64,000 nt of DNA from Hydractinia symbiolongicarpus (Eukaryota > Cnidaria > Hydrozoa > Anthoathecata > Hydractiniidae): positions 6,202,001-6,266,000 of the forward strand of contig NC_079877.1 in assembly GCF_029227915.1 (NCBI RefSeq), given 5' to 3'. The notes under the pieces are model-generated. The model saw only the letters and a program-made list of their open reading frames with translations. It had not been told where the DNA came from and did no database searches. Of the stretch, positions 23,030-35,812 are shown in pieces. The position numbers and the translations under genes are program-made. Position 1 is the first letter of the stretch; the number at the start of each line of letters is the position of its first letter.

Positions 23030-26000
23030 AATTTGCCGTAAATCCCGGACTCGGCCCGTATAGTCAAAAGTATACAAAGAAAGTACCCAGGGAGTAAACT
23101 CATTTCCCAAACGATTTTTTATATTATTTTTTTACCACTAAACGCATGAGACTTGTAGTTTTCAAAATTATCTTCATATTTGATGAGACGCTGAATAAAA
23201 GCAGTTTAATCACCGGCAAAATAAAAACCGCGATTTCCCGTAAATCCCGGGCTTGGCACGTATAGTCGCATGTATACAAAGAAAGTACACTGTGAGTAAA
23301 CTCATTTCCAGAACGATTTTTTAAATTATTTTTTCACCACTAAAACGCATAAGACTTGTAGTTTTTAAAAATGTTTTCATTTTTGATGAGACGCTGAATA
23401 AAAGAAGTTTAATCGCCGGCAAACGAAAACCTGCGATTTCCCGTAAATCCCGGCTTGGCCCGTATAGTCAAAAGTATACAAAGAAAGTACCCAGGGAGTA
23501 AACTCATTTCCCGAAAGATTTTTTAAATTATTTTTTCACCACTAAAACGCATGAGACTTGTAGTTTTCAAAAATGTTTTCATTTTTGATGAGACGCTGAA
23601 TAAAAGAAGTTTAATCGCCGGCAAACGAAAACCCGCGATTTCCTGTAAATCCCGGGCTTGGCCCGTATAGTCAAAAGTATACAAAGGAAGTACCCAGGGA
23701 GTAAACTCATTTCCCGAACGATTTTTTATATTATTTTTTTACCACTAAACGCATGAGACTTGTAGTTTTCAAAAATATTTTCATATTTGACGGGACGCTG
23801 AATAAAAGAAGTTTAATCGCCGGCAAACGAAAATTCGCGATTTCCCGTAAATCCCGGACTCGGCCCGTATAGTCAAAAGTATACAAAGAAGTACCCAGGG
23901 AGTAAACTCATTTCCCGAACGATTTTTTAAATTATTTTTTCACCACTAAAACGCATGAGACTTGTAGTTTTCAAAAATGTTTTCATTTTTGATGAGACGC
24001 TTAATGAAAGAGGTTTAATCGCCGGCAAACGAAATCCCGCGTTTTCCCGTAAATCCGGGATTTGGCCCGTATAGTCGAATGTATACAAAGAAAGTACCCA
24101 GGGAGTAAACTCATTTCCCGAACGATTTTTTAAATTTTTTTTTCACCACTAATACGCATGAGACTTGTAGTTTTCAAAAATGTTTTCATTTTTGATGATC
24201 GCTTAATGAAAGAGATTTAATCGCAGGAAAACGAAATCCCGCGTTTTCCCGTAAATCCGGGGCTTGGCCCGTATAGTCGAATGTATACAAAGAAAATACC
24301 CAGGGAGTAAACTCATTTCCCGAACGATTTTTTAATTTTTTTTTTCACCACTAAAACGCATGAGACTTGTACTTTTCAAAAATGTTTTCATTTTTGATGA
24401 GACGCTCAATGAAAGAGGTTTAATCGCCGGAAAACGAAAACCCGCGATTTCCCGTAAATCCCGGGCTTGGCCCGTATAGTCGAATGTATACAAAGAAAGT
24501 ACCCTGTGAGTAAACTCATTTCCAGAACGATTTTTTAAATTATTTTTTCACCACTAAAACGCATAAGACTTGTAGTTTTTAAAAATGTTTTCATTTTTGA
24601 TGAGACCCTGAATAAAAGAAGTTTAATCGCCGGCAAAAGAAAACCCGCGATTTCCCGTAAATCCCGGCTTGGCCGTATAGTCAAAAGTATACAAAGAAAG
24701 TACCCAGGGAGTAAACTCATTTCCCGAACGATTTTTTATTATTTTTTCACCACTAAAACGCATGAGACTTGTAGTTTTAAAAAATGTTTTTATTTTTGAT
24801 GAGACGCTGAATAAAAGAAGTTTAATCGCCGGCAAACGAAAACCCGCGATTTCACGTAAATCCCGGGCTTGGCACGTAAAGTCGAATGTATACAAAGAAA
24901 GTACCCTGTGAGTAAACTCATTTCCAGAACAATTTTTTAAATTATTTTTTCACCACTAAAGCCCATGAGACTTGTAGTTTTTAAAAATGTTTTCATTTTT
25001 GATGAGACGCTGAATAAAAGAAGTTAAATTGCCGGCAAACGAAAACCTGCGATTTCCCGTAAATCCTGGACTCGGCCCGTATAGTCAAAAGTATACAAAG
25101 AAAGTACCCAGGGAGTAAACTCATTTCCCGAACGATTTTTTATATTATTTTTTTACCACTAAACGCATGAGACTTGTAGTTTTCAAAAATATTTTAATAT
25201 TTGATGGGACGCTGAATAAAAGAAGTTTAATCGCCGGCAAACGAAAACCCGCGATTTCCCGTAAATCCCGGACTCGGCCCGTATAGTCAAAAGTATACAA
25301 AGAAAGTACCCAGGGAGTAAACTCATTTCTCGAACGATTTTTTAAATTATTTTTTCACCACTAAAACGCATGAGACTTGTAGTTTTCAAGAATGTTTTAA
25401 TTTTTGATGAGACGCTGAATGAAAGCAGTTTAATCGCCGGCAAACTAAAACCCGCGATTTCCCGTAAATCATGGGCTTGGCACGTATAGTCGCATGTATA
25501 CAAAGAAAGTACCCTGTGAGTAAACTCATTTCCAGAACGATTTTTTAAATTATTTTTTCACCACTAAAACGCATAAGACTTGTAGTTTTTAAAAATGTTT
25601 TCATTTTTGATGAGACGCTGAATAAAAGAAGTTTAAACGCCGGCAAACGAAAACCTGCGATTTCCCGTAAATCCCGACTTGGCCCGTATAGTCAAAAGTA
25701 TACAAAGGAAGTACCCAGGGAGTAAACTCATTTCCCGAACGATTTTTTATATTATTTGTTTACCAATAAAAGCATCAGACTTGTAGTTTTCAAAAATATT
25801 TTCATATTTGATGGGACGCTGAATAAAAGAAGTTTAATCGCCGGCAAACGAAAATCCGCGATTTCCCGTAAATCCCGGACTCGGCCCGTATAGTCAAAAG
25901 TATACAAAGAAAGTACCCAGGGAGTAAACTCATTTTCCGAACGATTTTTTAAATCATTTTTTCACCACTAAAACGCATGAGACTTGTAGTTTTCAAAAAT

Positions 26001-26876
26001 GTTTTCATTTTTGATGAGACGCTTAATGAAAGAGGTTTAATCGCCGGCAAACGAAATCCCGCGTTTTCCCGTAAATCCGGGGTTTGGTCCGTATAGTCGA
26101 ATGTATACAAAGAAAGTACCCAGGGAGTAAACTCATTTCCCGAACGATTTTTTAAATTTTTTTTTTTACCACTAATACGGATGAGACTTGTAGTTTTTAA
26201 AAATATTTTCATATTTGATGGGACGCTGAATAAAAGAAGTTTAATCGCCGGCAAACGAAAATCCGCGATTTCCCGTAAATCCCGGACTCGGCCCGTATAG
26301 TCAAAAGTATACAAAGAAAGTACCCAGGGAGTAAACTCATTTCCCGAACGATTTTTTAAATTATTTTTTCACAACTAAAACGCATGAGACTTGTAGTTTT
26401 CAAAAATGTTTTCATTTTTGATGAGACGCTTAATGAAAGAGGTTTAATCGCCGGCAAACGAAATCCCGCGTTTTCCCGTAAATCCGGGGTTTGGCCCGTA
26501 TAGTCGAATGTATACAAACAAAGTACCCAGGGAGTAAACTCATTTCCCGAACGATTTTTTAAATTTTTTTTTCACCACTAATACGCATGAGACTTGTAGT
26601 TTTCAAAAATGTTTTCATTTTTGATGAGACGCTTAATGAAAGAGATTTAATCGCAGGAAAACGAAATCCCGCGTTTTCCCGTAAATCCGGGGCTTGGCCC
26701 GTATAGTCGAATGTATACAAAGAAAGTATCCAGGGAGTAAACTCATTTCCCGAACGATTTTTTAAATTTTTTTTTTCACCACTAAAACGCATGAGACTTG
26801 TAGTTTTTAAAAATGTTTTCATTTTTGATGAGACGCTGAATAAAAGAAGTTTAATCGCCGGCAAACGAAAACCCGC
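23030..26876. repeat. 19-monomer HOR, copy 1
   Basis: Period 3847 bp, shown by CCCAAACGATTTTTT (near 23106 and 26953), TTTAATCACCGGC (23205 and 27052) and TTGACGGGACGCTG (23788 and 27635). Within it lie the copy of the 21.6 kb segment, a class A unit with TTTTAATATTTGATGGG, a B unit with AATCATGGGC, the GTTTAAACGCCGG unit at 25631, and the D/ACTAATACGG pair. Two small losses are seen: TTTGATGATCGCTT (24193) and TTTTTTATTATTTTTTC (24733). Confidence 0.75.
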
Positions 26877-28299
26877 GATTTGCCGTAAATCCCAGACTCG
26901 GCCCGTATAGTCAAAAGTATACAAAGAAAGTACCCAGGGAGTAAACTCATTTCCCAAACGATTTTTTATATTATTTTTTTACCACTAAACGCATGAGACT
27001 TGTAGTTTTCAAAAATATCTTCATATTTGATGAGACGCTGAATAAAAGCAGTTTAATCACCGGCAAACTAAAAACCGCGATTTCCCGTAAATCCCGGGCT
27101 TGGCACGTATAGTCGCATGTATACAAAGAAAGTACACTGTGAATAAACTCATTTCCAGAACGATTTTTTAAATTATTTTTTCACCACTAAAACGCATAAG
27201 ACTTGTAGTTTTTAAAAATGTTTTCATTTTTGATGAGACGCTGAATAAAAGAAGTTTAATCGCCGGCAAACGAAAATCTGCGATTTCCCGTAAATCCCGG
27301 CTTGGCCCGTATAGTCAAAAGTATACAAAGAAAGTACCCAGGGAGTAAACTCATTTCCCGAAAGATTTTTTAAATTATTTTTTCACCACTAAAACGCATG
27401 AGACTTGTAGTTTTCAAAAATGTTTTCATTTTTGATGAGACGCTGAATAAAAGAAGTTTAATCGCCGGCAAACGAAAACCCGCGATTTCCTGTAAATCCC
27501 GGGCTTGGCACGTATAGTCAAAAGTATACAAAGGAAGTACCCAGGGAGTAAACTCATTTCCCGAACGATTTTTTATATTATTTTTTTACCACTAAACGCA
27601 TGAGACTTGTAGTTTTCAAAAATATTTTCATATTTGACGGGACGCTGAATAAAAGAAGTTTAATCGCCGGCAAACGAAAATTCGCGATTTCCCGTAAATC
27701 CCGGACTCGGCCCGTATAGTCAAAAGTATACAAAGAAGTACCCAGGGAGTAAACTCATTTCCCGAACGATTTTTTAAATTATTTTTTCACCACTAAAACG
27801 CATGAGACTTGTAGTTTTCAAAAATGTTTTCATTTTTGATGAGACGCTTAATGAAAGAGGTTTAATCGCCGGCAAACGAAATCCCGCGTTTTCCCGTAAA
27901 TCCGGGATTTGGCCCGTATAGTCGAATGTATACAAAGAAAGTACCCAGGGAGTAAACTCATTTCCCGAACGATTTTTTAAATTTTTTTTTCACCACTAAT
28001 ACGCATGAGACTTGTAGTTTTCAAAAATGCTTTCATTTTTGATGAGACGCTTAATGAAAGAGATTTAATCGCAGGAAAACGAAATCCCGCGTTTTCCCGT
28101 AAATCCGGGGCTTGGCCCGTATAGTCGAATGTATACAAAGAAAATACCCAGGGAGTAAACTCATTTCCCGAACGATTTTTTAATTTTTTTTTTCACCACT
28201 AAAACGCATGAGACTTGTACTTTTCAAAAATGTTTTCATTTTTGATGAGACGCTCAATGAAAGAGGTTTAATCGCCGGAAAACGAAAACCCGCGATTTC
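26877..28299. repeat. 19-monomer HOR, copy 2 (first seven monomers)
   Basis: This follows copy 1 directly and repeats its start, from the GCCGTAAATCCC class A unit through CACCGGC, class C, the CCGAAAGATT unit, CCTGTAAATCCCGGG and the TTGACGGG class A unit, then D, E and the CGCTCAATGAAAG unit. Instead of continuing to monomer 8 it jumps at about 28299 back to the CCTGTAAATCCC junction and starts the 4-monomer series. AAAAATGCTTTC (28023) is new here; copy 1 has AAAAATGTTTTC. Confidence 0.75.
27490..28299. repeat. 4-monomer HOR, repeat 1 of 3
   Basis: The 810-bp unit runs from CCTGTAAATCCCGGG to the next such word. Its four monomers are class A with TTGACGGG and AAAATTCGCGATT, class D with CCGGGATTTGG (entered through ACAAAGAAGTACCC), class E with AAAAATGCTTTC and GAAAATACCC, and a unit with TTTTTTAATTTTTTTTTTC, CTTGTACTTTTC and CGCTCAATGAAAG. 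All these marks return at +810 and +1620 bp. Confidence 0.9.
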
Positions 28300-29109
28300 C
28301 TGTAAATCCCGGGCTTGGCACGTATAGTCAAAAGTATACAAAGGAAGTACCCAGGGAGTAAACTCATTTCCCGAACGATTTTTTATATTATTTTTTTACC
28401 ACTAAACGCATGAGACTTGTAGTTTTCAAAAATATTTTCATATTTGACGGGACGCTGAATAAAAGAAGTTTAATCGCCGGCAAACGAAAATTCGCGATTT
28501 CCCGTAAATCCCGGACTCGGCCCGTATAGTCAAAAGTATACAAAGAAGTACCCAGGGAGTAAACTCATTTCCCGAACGATTTTTTAAATTATTTTTTCAC
28601 CACTAAAACGCATGAGACTTGTAGTTTTCAAAAATGTTTTCATTTTTGATGAGACGCTTAATGAAAGAGGTTTAATCGCCGGCAAACGAAATCCCGCGTT
28701 TTCCCGTAAATCCGGGATTTGGCCCGTATAGTCGAATGTATACAAAGAAAGTACCCAGGGAGTAAACTCATTTCCCGAACGATTTTTTAAATTTTTTTTT
28801 CACCACTAATACGCATGAGACTTGTAGTTTTCAAAAATGCTTTCATTTTTGATGAGACGCTTAATGAAAGAGATTTAATCGCAGGAAAACGAAATCCCGC
28901 GTTTTCCCGTAAATCCGGGGCTTGGCCCGTATAGTCGAATGTATACAAAGAAAATACCCAGGGAGTAAACTCATTTCCCGAACGATTTTTTAATTTTTTT
29001 TTTCACCACTAAAACGCATGAGACTTGTACTTTTCAAAAATGTTTTCATTTTTGATGAGACGCTCAATGAAAGAGGTTTAATCGCCGGAAAACGAAAACC
29101 CGCGATTTC
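28300..29109. repeat. 4-monomer HOR, repeat 2 of 3
   Basis: I saw no difference from repeat 1 in the stretches compared (TTGACGGG at 28445, AAAAATGCTTTC at 28833, CTTGTACTTTTC near 29024). Such identity over 810 bp, in an array where most paralogues differ by several percent, means very recent amplification, or an assembly effect. Confidence 0.9.
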
Positions 29110-29919
29110 CTGTAAATCCCGGGCTTGGCACGTATAGTCAAAAGTATACAAAGGAAGTACCCAGGGAGTAAACTCATTTCCCGAACGATTTTTTATATTA
29201 TTTTTTTACCACTAAACGCATGAGACTTGTAGTTTTCAAAAATATTTTCATATTTGACGGGACGCTGAATAAAAGAAGTTTAATCGCCGGCAAACGAAAA
29301 TTCGCGATTTCCCGTAAATCCCGGACTCGGCCCGTATAGTCAAAAGTATACAAAGAAGTACCCAGGGAGTAAACTCATTTCCCGAACGATTTTTTAAATT
29401 ATTTTTTCACCACTAAAACGCATGAGACTTGTAGTTTTCAAAAATGTTTTCATTTTTGATGAGACGCTTAATGAAAGAGGTTTAATCGCCGGCAAACGAA
29501 ATCCCGCGTTTTCCCGTAAATCCGGGATTTGGCCCGTATAGTCGAATGTATACAAAGAAAGTACCCAGGGAGTAAACTCATTTCCCGAACGATTTTTTAA
29601 ATTTTTTTTTCACCACTAATACGCATGAGACTTGTAGTTTTCAAAAATGCTTTCATTTTTGATGAGACGCTTAATGAAAGAGATTTAATCGCAGGAAAAC
29701 GAAATCCCGCGTTTTCCCGTAAATCCGGGGCTTGGCCCGTATAGTCGAATGTATACAAAGAAAATACCCAGGGAGTAAACTCATTTCCCGAACGATTTTT
29801 TAATTTTTTTTTTCACCACTAAAACGCATGAGACTTGTACTTTTCAAAAATGTTTTCATTTTTGATGAGACGCTCAATGAAAGAGGTTTAATCGCCGGAA
29901 AACGAAAACCCGCGATTTC
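29110..29919. repeat. 4-monomer HOR, repeat 3 of 3
   Basis: This is the third copy. At its end the sequence reads CCCGTAAATCCCGGGCTTGGCCCG and not CCTGTAAATCCCGGGCTTGGCACG, and continues with the class C, G and F units that followed the CGCTCAATGAAAG unit in the 24.4 kb ancestor. The triplication is therefore an internal expansion of four monomers of a longer unit. Confidence 0.9.
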
Positions 29920-30576
29920 CCGTAAATCCCGGGCTTGGCCCGTATAGTCGAATGTATACAAAGAAAGTACCCTGTGAGTAAACTCATTTCCAGAACGATT
30001 TTTTAAATTATTTTTTCACCACTAAAACGCATAAGACTTGTAGTTTTTAAAAATGTTTTCATTTTTGATGAGACCCTGAATAAAAGAAGTTTAATCGCCG
30101 GCAAAAGAAAACCCGCGATTTCCCGTAAATCCCGGCTTGGCCGTATAGTCAAAAGTATACAAAGAAAGTACCCAGGGAGTAAACTCATTTCCCGAACGAT
30201 TTTTTAAATTATTTTTTCACCACTAAAACGCATGAGACTTGTAGTTTTAAAAAATGTTTTTATTTTTGATGAGACGCTGAATAAAAGAAGTTTAATCGCC
30301 GGCAAACGAAAACCCGCGATTTCACGTAAATCCCGGGCTTGGCACGTAAAGTCTAATGTATACAAAGAAAGTACCCTGTGAGTAAACTCATTTCCAGAAC
30401 AATTTTTTAAATTATTTTTTCACCACTAAAGCCCATGAGACTTGTAGTTTTTAAAAATGTTTTCATTTTTGATGAGACGCTGAATAAAAGAAGTTAAATT
30501 GCCGGCAAACGAAAACCTGCGATTTCCCGTAAATCCTGGACTCAGCCCGTATAGTCAAAAGTATACAAAGAAAGTA

Positions 30577-30776
30577 CCCAGGGAGTAAACTCATTTCCCG
30601 AACGATTTTTTATATTATTTTTTTACCACTAAACGCATGAGACTTGTAGTTTTCAAAAATGTTTTCATTTTTGATGAGACGCTGAATAAAAGAAGTTTAA
30701 TCGCCGGCAAACGAAAACCCGCGATTTCCCGTAAATCCCGGACTCGGCCCGTATAGTCAAAAGTATACAAAGAAAG
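30577..30776 (+). repeat. Class A/B hybrid monomer at the 9-mer junction
   Basis: The unit begins as class A (TTATATTATTTTTTTACC, CACTAAACGC) and switches in the middle to TTTTCAAAAATGTTTTCATTTTTG with AAAACCCGCG and CCCGGACTCGG. Its homologue 1822 bp downstream stays class A (ATATTTTAATATTTGATGGG). It marks the place where the end of one block was joined to the start of the next. Confidence 0.7.
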
Positions 30777-33700
30777 TACCCAGGGAGTAAACTCATTTCC
30801 CGAAAGATTTTTTAAATTATTTTTTCACCACTAAAACGCATGAGACTTGTAGTTTTCAAAAATGTTTTCATTTTTGATGAGACGCTGAATAAAAGAAGTT
30901 TAATCGCCGGCAAACGAAAACCCGCGATTTCCTGTAAATCCCGGGCTTGGCACGTATAGTCAAAAGTATACAAAGGAAGTACCCAGGGAGTAAACTCATT
31001 TCCCGAACGATTTTTTATATTATTTTTTTACCACTAAACGCATGAGACTTGTAGTTTTCAAAAATATTTTCATATTTGACGGGACGCTGAATAAAAGAAG
31101 TTTAATCGCCGGCAAACGAAAATTCGCGATTTCCCGTAAATCCCGGACTCGGCCCGTATAGTCAAAAGTATACAAAGAAGTACCCAGGGAGTAAACTCAT
31201 TTCCCGAACGATTTTTTAAATTATTTTTTCACCACTAAAACGCATGAGACTTGTAGTTTTCAAAAATGTTTTCATTTTTGATGAGACGCTTAATGAAAGA
31301 GGTTTAATCGCCGGCAAACGAAATCCCGCGTTTTCCCGTAAATCCGGGATTTGGCCCGTATAGTCGAATGTATACAAAGAAAGTACCCAGGGAGTAAACT
31401 CATTTCCCGAACGATTTTTTAAATTTTTTTTTCACCACTAATACGCATGAGACTTGTAGTTTTCAAAAATGCTTTCATTTTTGATGAGACGCTTAATGAA
31501 AGAGATTTAATCGCAGGAAAACGAAATCCCGCGTTTTCCCGTAAATCCGGGGCTTGGCCCGTATAGTCGAATGTATACAAAGAAAATACCCAGGGAGTAA
31601 ACTCATTTCCCGAACGATTTTTTAATTTTTTTTTTCACCACTAAAACGCATGAGACTTGTACTTTTCAAAAATGTTTTCATTTTTGATGAGACGCTCAAT
31701 GAAAGAGGTTTAATCGCCGGAAAACGAAAACCCGCGATTTCCCGTAAATCCCGGGCTTGGCCCGTATAGTCGAATGTATACAAAGAAAGTACCCTGTGAG
31801 TAAACTCATTTCCAGAACGATTTTTTAAATTATTTTTTCACCACTAAAACGCATAAGACTTGTAGTTTTTAAAAATGTTTTCATTTTTGATGAGACCCTG
31901 AATAAAAGAAGTTTAATCGCCGGCAAAAGAAAACCCGCGATTTCCCGTAAATCCCGGCTTGGCCGTATAGTCAAAAGTATACAAAGAAAGTACCCAGGGA
32001 GTAAACTCATTTCCCGAACGATTTTTTAAATTATTTTTTCACCACTAAAACGCATGAGACTTGTAGTTTTAAAAAATGTTTTTATTTTTGATGAGACGCT
32101 GAATAAAAGAAGTTTAATCGCCGGCAAACGAAAACCCGCGATTTCACGTAAATCCCGGGCTTGGCACGTAAAGTCTAATGTATACAAAGAAAGTACCCTG
32201 TGAGTAAACTCATTTCCAGAACAATTTTTTAAATTATTTTTTCACCACTAAAGCCCATGAGACTTGTAGTTTTTAAAAATGTTTTCATTTTTGATGAGAC
32301 GCTGAATAAAAGAAGTTAAATTGCCGGCAAACGAAAACCTGCGATTTCCCGTAAATCCTGGACTCAGCCCGTATAGTCAAAAGTATACAAAGAAAGTACC
32401 CAGGGAGTAAACTCATTTCCCGAACGATTTTTTATATTATTTTTTTACCACTAAACGCATGAGACTTGTAGTTTTCAAAAATATTTTAATATTTGATGGG
32501 ACGCTGAATAAAAGAAGTTTAATCGCCGGCAAACGAAAACCCGCGATTTCCCGTAAATCCCGGACTCGGCCCGTATAGTCAAAAGTATACAAAGAAAGTA
32601 CCCAGGGAGTAAACTCATTTCTCGAACGATTTTTTAAATTATTTTTTCACCACTAAAACGCATGAGACTTGTAGTTTTCAAGAATGTTTTAATTTTTGAT
32701 GAGACGCTGAATGAAAGCAGTTTAATCGCCGGCAAACTAAAACCCGCGATTTCCCGTAAATCATGGGCTTGGCACGTATAGTCGCATGTATACAAAGAAA
32801 GTACCCTGTGAGTAAACTCATTTCCAGAACGATTTTTTAAATTATTTTTTCACCACTAAAACGCATAAGACTTGTAGTTTTTAAAAATGTTTTCATTTTT
32901 GATGAGACGCTGAATAAAAGAAGTTTAAACGCCGGCAAACGAAAACCTGCGATTTCCCGTAAATCCCGACTTGGCCCGTATAGTCAAAAGTATACAAAGG
33001 AAGTACCCAGGGAGTAAACTCATTTCCCGAACGATTTTTTATATTATTTGTTTACCAATAAAAGCATGAGACTTGTAGTTTTCAAAAATATTTTCATATT
33101 TGATGGGACGCTGAATAAAAGAAGTTTAATCGCCGGCAAACGAAAATCCGCGATTTCCCGTAAATCCCGGACTCGGCCCGTATAGTCAAAAGTATACAAA
33201 GAAAGTACCCAGGGAGTAAACTCATTTCCCGAACGATTTTTTAAATCATTTTTTCACCACTAAAACGCATGAGACTTGTAGTTTTCAAAAATGTTTTCAT
33301 TTTTGATGAGACGCTTAATGAAAGAGGTTTAATCGCCGGCAAACGAAATCCCGCGTTTTCCCGTAAATCCGGGGTTTGGTCCGTATAGTCGAATGTATAC
33401 AAAGAAAGTACCCAGGGAGTAAACTCATTTCCCGAACGATTTTTTAAATTTTTTTTTTTACCACTAATACGGATGAGACTTGTAGTTTTTAAAAATATTT
33501 TCATATTTGATGGGACGCTGAATAAAAGAAGTTTAATCGCCGGCAAACGAAAATCCGCGATTTCCCGTAAATCCCGGACTCGGCCCGTATAGTCAAAAGT
33601 ATACAAAGAAAGTACCCAGGGAGTAAACTCATTTCCCGAACGATTTTTTAAATTATTTTTTCACAACTAAAACGCATGAGACTTGTAGTTTTCAAAAATG

Positions 33701-34165
33701 TTTTCATTTTTGATGAGACGCTTAATGAAAGAGGTTTAATCGCCGGCAAACGAAATCCCGCGTTTTCCCGTAAATCCGGGGTTTGGCCCGTATAGTCGAA
33801 TGTATACAAACAAAGTACCCAGGGAGTAAACTCATTTCCCGAACGATTTTTTAAATTTTTTTTTCACCACTAATACGCATGAGACTTGTAGTTTTCAAAA
33901 ATGTTTTCATTTTTGATGAGACGCTTAATGAAAGAGATTTAATCGCAGGAAAACGAAATCCCGCGTTTTCCCGTAAATCCGGGGCTTGGCCCGTATAGTC
34001 GAATGTATACAAAGAAAGTATCCAGGGAGTAAACTCATTTCCCGAACGATTTTTTAAATTTTTTTTTTTCACCACTAAAACGCATGAGACTTGTAGTTTT
34101 TAAAAATGTTTTCATTTTTGATGAGACGCTGAATAAAAGAAGTTTAATCGCCGGCAAACGAAAAC
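30740..34165. repeat. 3.4-kb copy of 23.45-26.87 kb
   Basis: Spacing to the source is 7289 bp at the left and 7292 bp from about 24740 onward; the 3-bp change equals the two small losses at 24193 and 24733 that this copy lacks. The shared order includes the TTGACGGG unit, D, E, the CGCTCAATGAAAG unit, C, G, F with AAGTTAAATTGCC, A with TTTTAATATTTG, B with AATCATGGGC, C with GTTTAAACGCC (32923), the CCAATAAAAGCAT unit, TAAATCATTTTTTC, and the ACTAATACGG pair. Divergence resumes near 34165. Confidence 0.8.
30932..32477. repeat. 9-monomer HOR, copy 2 (partial)
   Basis: This aligns with 29110-30655 at 1822 bp, including GTCTAATG at 32173 and GACTCAGCCCG at 32361. Beyond about 32477 it no longer follows copy 1 and continues as in the 25.2 kb region. 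It is also the left part of the 3.4-kb long-range duplication. Confidence 0.8.
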
Positions 34166-34799
34166 CCGCGATTTCCCGTAAATCCCGGCTTGGCCCGTAT
34201 AGTCAAAAGTATACAAAGAAAGTATCCAGGCAGTAAACTCATTTCCCGAACGATTTTTTAAATTATTTTTTCACCACTAAAACGCATGAGACTTGCAGTT
34301 TTCAAAAATGTTTTCATTTTTGATGAGACGCTGAATAAAAGAAGTTTAATCGCCGGCAAACGAAAACCCGCGAATGCCCGTAAATCCCGGGCTTGGCACG
34401 TATAGTCGAATGTATACAAAGAAAGTACCCTGTGAGTAAACTCATTTCCAGAACGATTTTTTAAATCATTTTTTCACCACTAAAGCGCATGAGACTTGTA
34501 GTTTTTAAAAATGTTTTCATTTTTGATGAGACGCTGAATAAAAGAAGTTTAATCGCCGGCAAACGAAAACCCGCGATTTCCCGTAAATCCCGGGCTTGGC
34601 CCGTATAGTCAATAGTATACAAAGAAAGTACCCAGGGAGTAAACTCTTTTCCCGAACGATTTTTTAAATTACTTTTTCACCACTAAAACGCATGAGACTT
34701 GTAGTTTTTAAAAATGTTTTCATTTTTGATGAGACGCTGAATAAAAGAAGTTCAATCGCCGGCAAACGAAAACCTGCGATTTCCCGTAAATCCTGAACT
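34166..34799. repeat. About three monomers related to 20.8-21.3 kb
   Basis: These are a class B-like unit with GACTTGCAG and CGCGAATGCCCG, an AAAGCGCATGAG unit with TAAATCATTTTTTC, and a unit with TTACTTTTTCACC and GAAGTTCAATCGCC (34749). The GTTCAATCGCC unit recurs at 38394, near 39816 and near 43663; it is absent from the 21 kb relative. Confidence 0.7.
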
Positions 34800-35812
34800 C
34801 GGCCCGTATAGTCAAAAGTATACAAAGAAAGTACCCAGGGAGTAAACTCATTTCCCGAACGATTTTTTACATTATTTTTTTACCACTAAACGCATGAGGC
34901 TTGTAGTTTTCTAAAATATTTTCATATTTGATGGGACGCTGAATAAAAGAAGTTTAATCGCCGGCAAACGAAAATCCGCGATTTCCCGTAAATCCCGGAC
35001 TCGGCCCGTATAGTCAAAAGTATACAAAGAAAGTACCCAGGGAGTAAACTCATTTCCCGAACGATTTTTTATATTATTTTTTTACCAATAAACGCATGAG
35101 ACTTGTAGTTTTCAAAAATATCTTCATATTTGATGGGACGCTGAATAAAAGAAGTTTAATCGCCGGCAAACGAAAATCCACGATTTCCCGTAAATCCCGG
35201 ACTCGGCCCGTATAATCAAAAGTATACAAAAAAAGTACCCAGGGAGTAAACTCATTTCCCGAACGATTTTTTAAATTTTTTTTTCACCACTAATACGCAT
35301 GAGACTTGTAGTTTTCAAAAATGTTTTCATTTTTGATGAGACGCTTAATGAAAGAGATTTAATCGCAGGAAAACGAAATCCCGCGTTTTCCCGTAAATCC
35401 GGGGCTTGGCCCGTATAGTCGAATGTATACAAAGAAAGTATCCAGGAAGTAAACTCATTTCCCGAACGATTTTTTAAATTTTTTTTTCACCACTAAAACG
35501 CATGAGACTTGTAGTTTTCAAAAATGTTTTCATTTTTGATGAGACGCTGAATAAAAGAAGTTTAATCGCCGGCAAACGAAAACCCGCGATTTCCCGTAAA
35601 TCCCGGGCTTGGCCCGTATAGTCAAAAGTATACAAAGAAAGTACCCAGGGAGTAAACTCATTTCCCGAACGATTTTTTAAATTATTTTTTCACCACTAAA
35701 ACGCATGAGACTTGTAGTTTTCAAAAATGTTTTCATTTTTGATGAGACGCTTAATGAAAGAGGTTTAATCGCCGGCAAACGAAATCCCGCGTTTTCCCGT
35801 AAATCCTGGACT
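34800..35812. repeat. 5-monomer HOR, copy 1
   Basis: Period 1013 bp, shown by TTACATTATTTTTTTACC with GAGGCTTG and TTTTCTAAAATATT (34868 and 35881) and by the next class A unit with AATATCTTCAT and CGTATAATC. The last three monomers of this copy are class E, a B/E mosaic with CCAGGAAGTAAAC, and class D whose 3' end reads AATCCTGGACTCGG. Confidence 0.75.

Larger units (their letters stand above)
29110..30931. repeat. 9-monomer HOR, copy 1
   Basis: Period 1822 bp. It consists of the third 4-monomer repeat plus C (GAGACCCTGAATAAAAG), G with GTAAAGTCTAATG (30346), F with AAGTTAAATTGCCGG (30491), a class A/B mosaic at about 30570-30772, and a CCGAAAGATT unit. The GTCTAATG variant and GACTCAGCCCG (30539) occur only here and 1822 bp downstream. 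Confidence 0.8.

Noticed and set aside
25949-26314. Open reading frames of 60-132 codons on both strands, several repeated with near-identical products
   Set aside because: They lie wholly inside the satellite, recur with its period and vary with its indels. Unit length is not a multiple of three, so frames shift at each unit. No start context, domain or codon bias points to a gene; they arise where a monomer variant lacks a stop.
27490-31740. The identical 810-bp copies as an assembly error
   Set aside because: Not chosen as the main explanation because flanking units change in the orderly way expected for internal expansion, and the fourth copy at 30932 has different neighbours. It cannot be excluded without reads.
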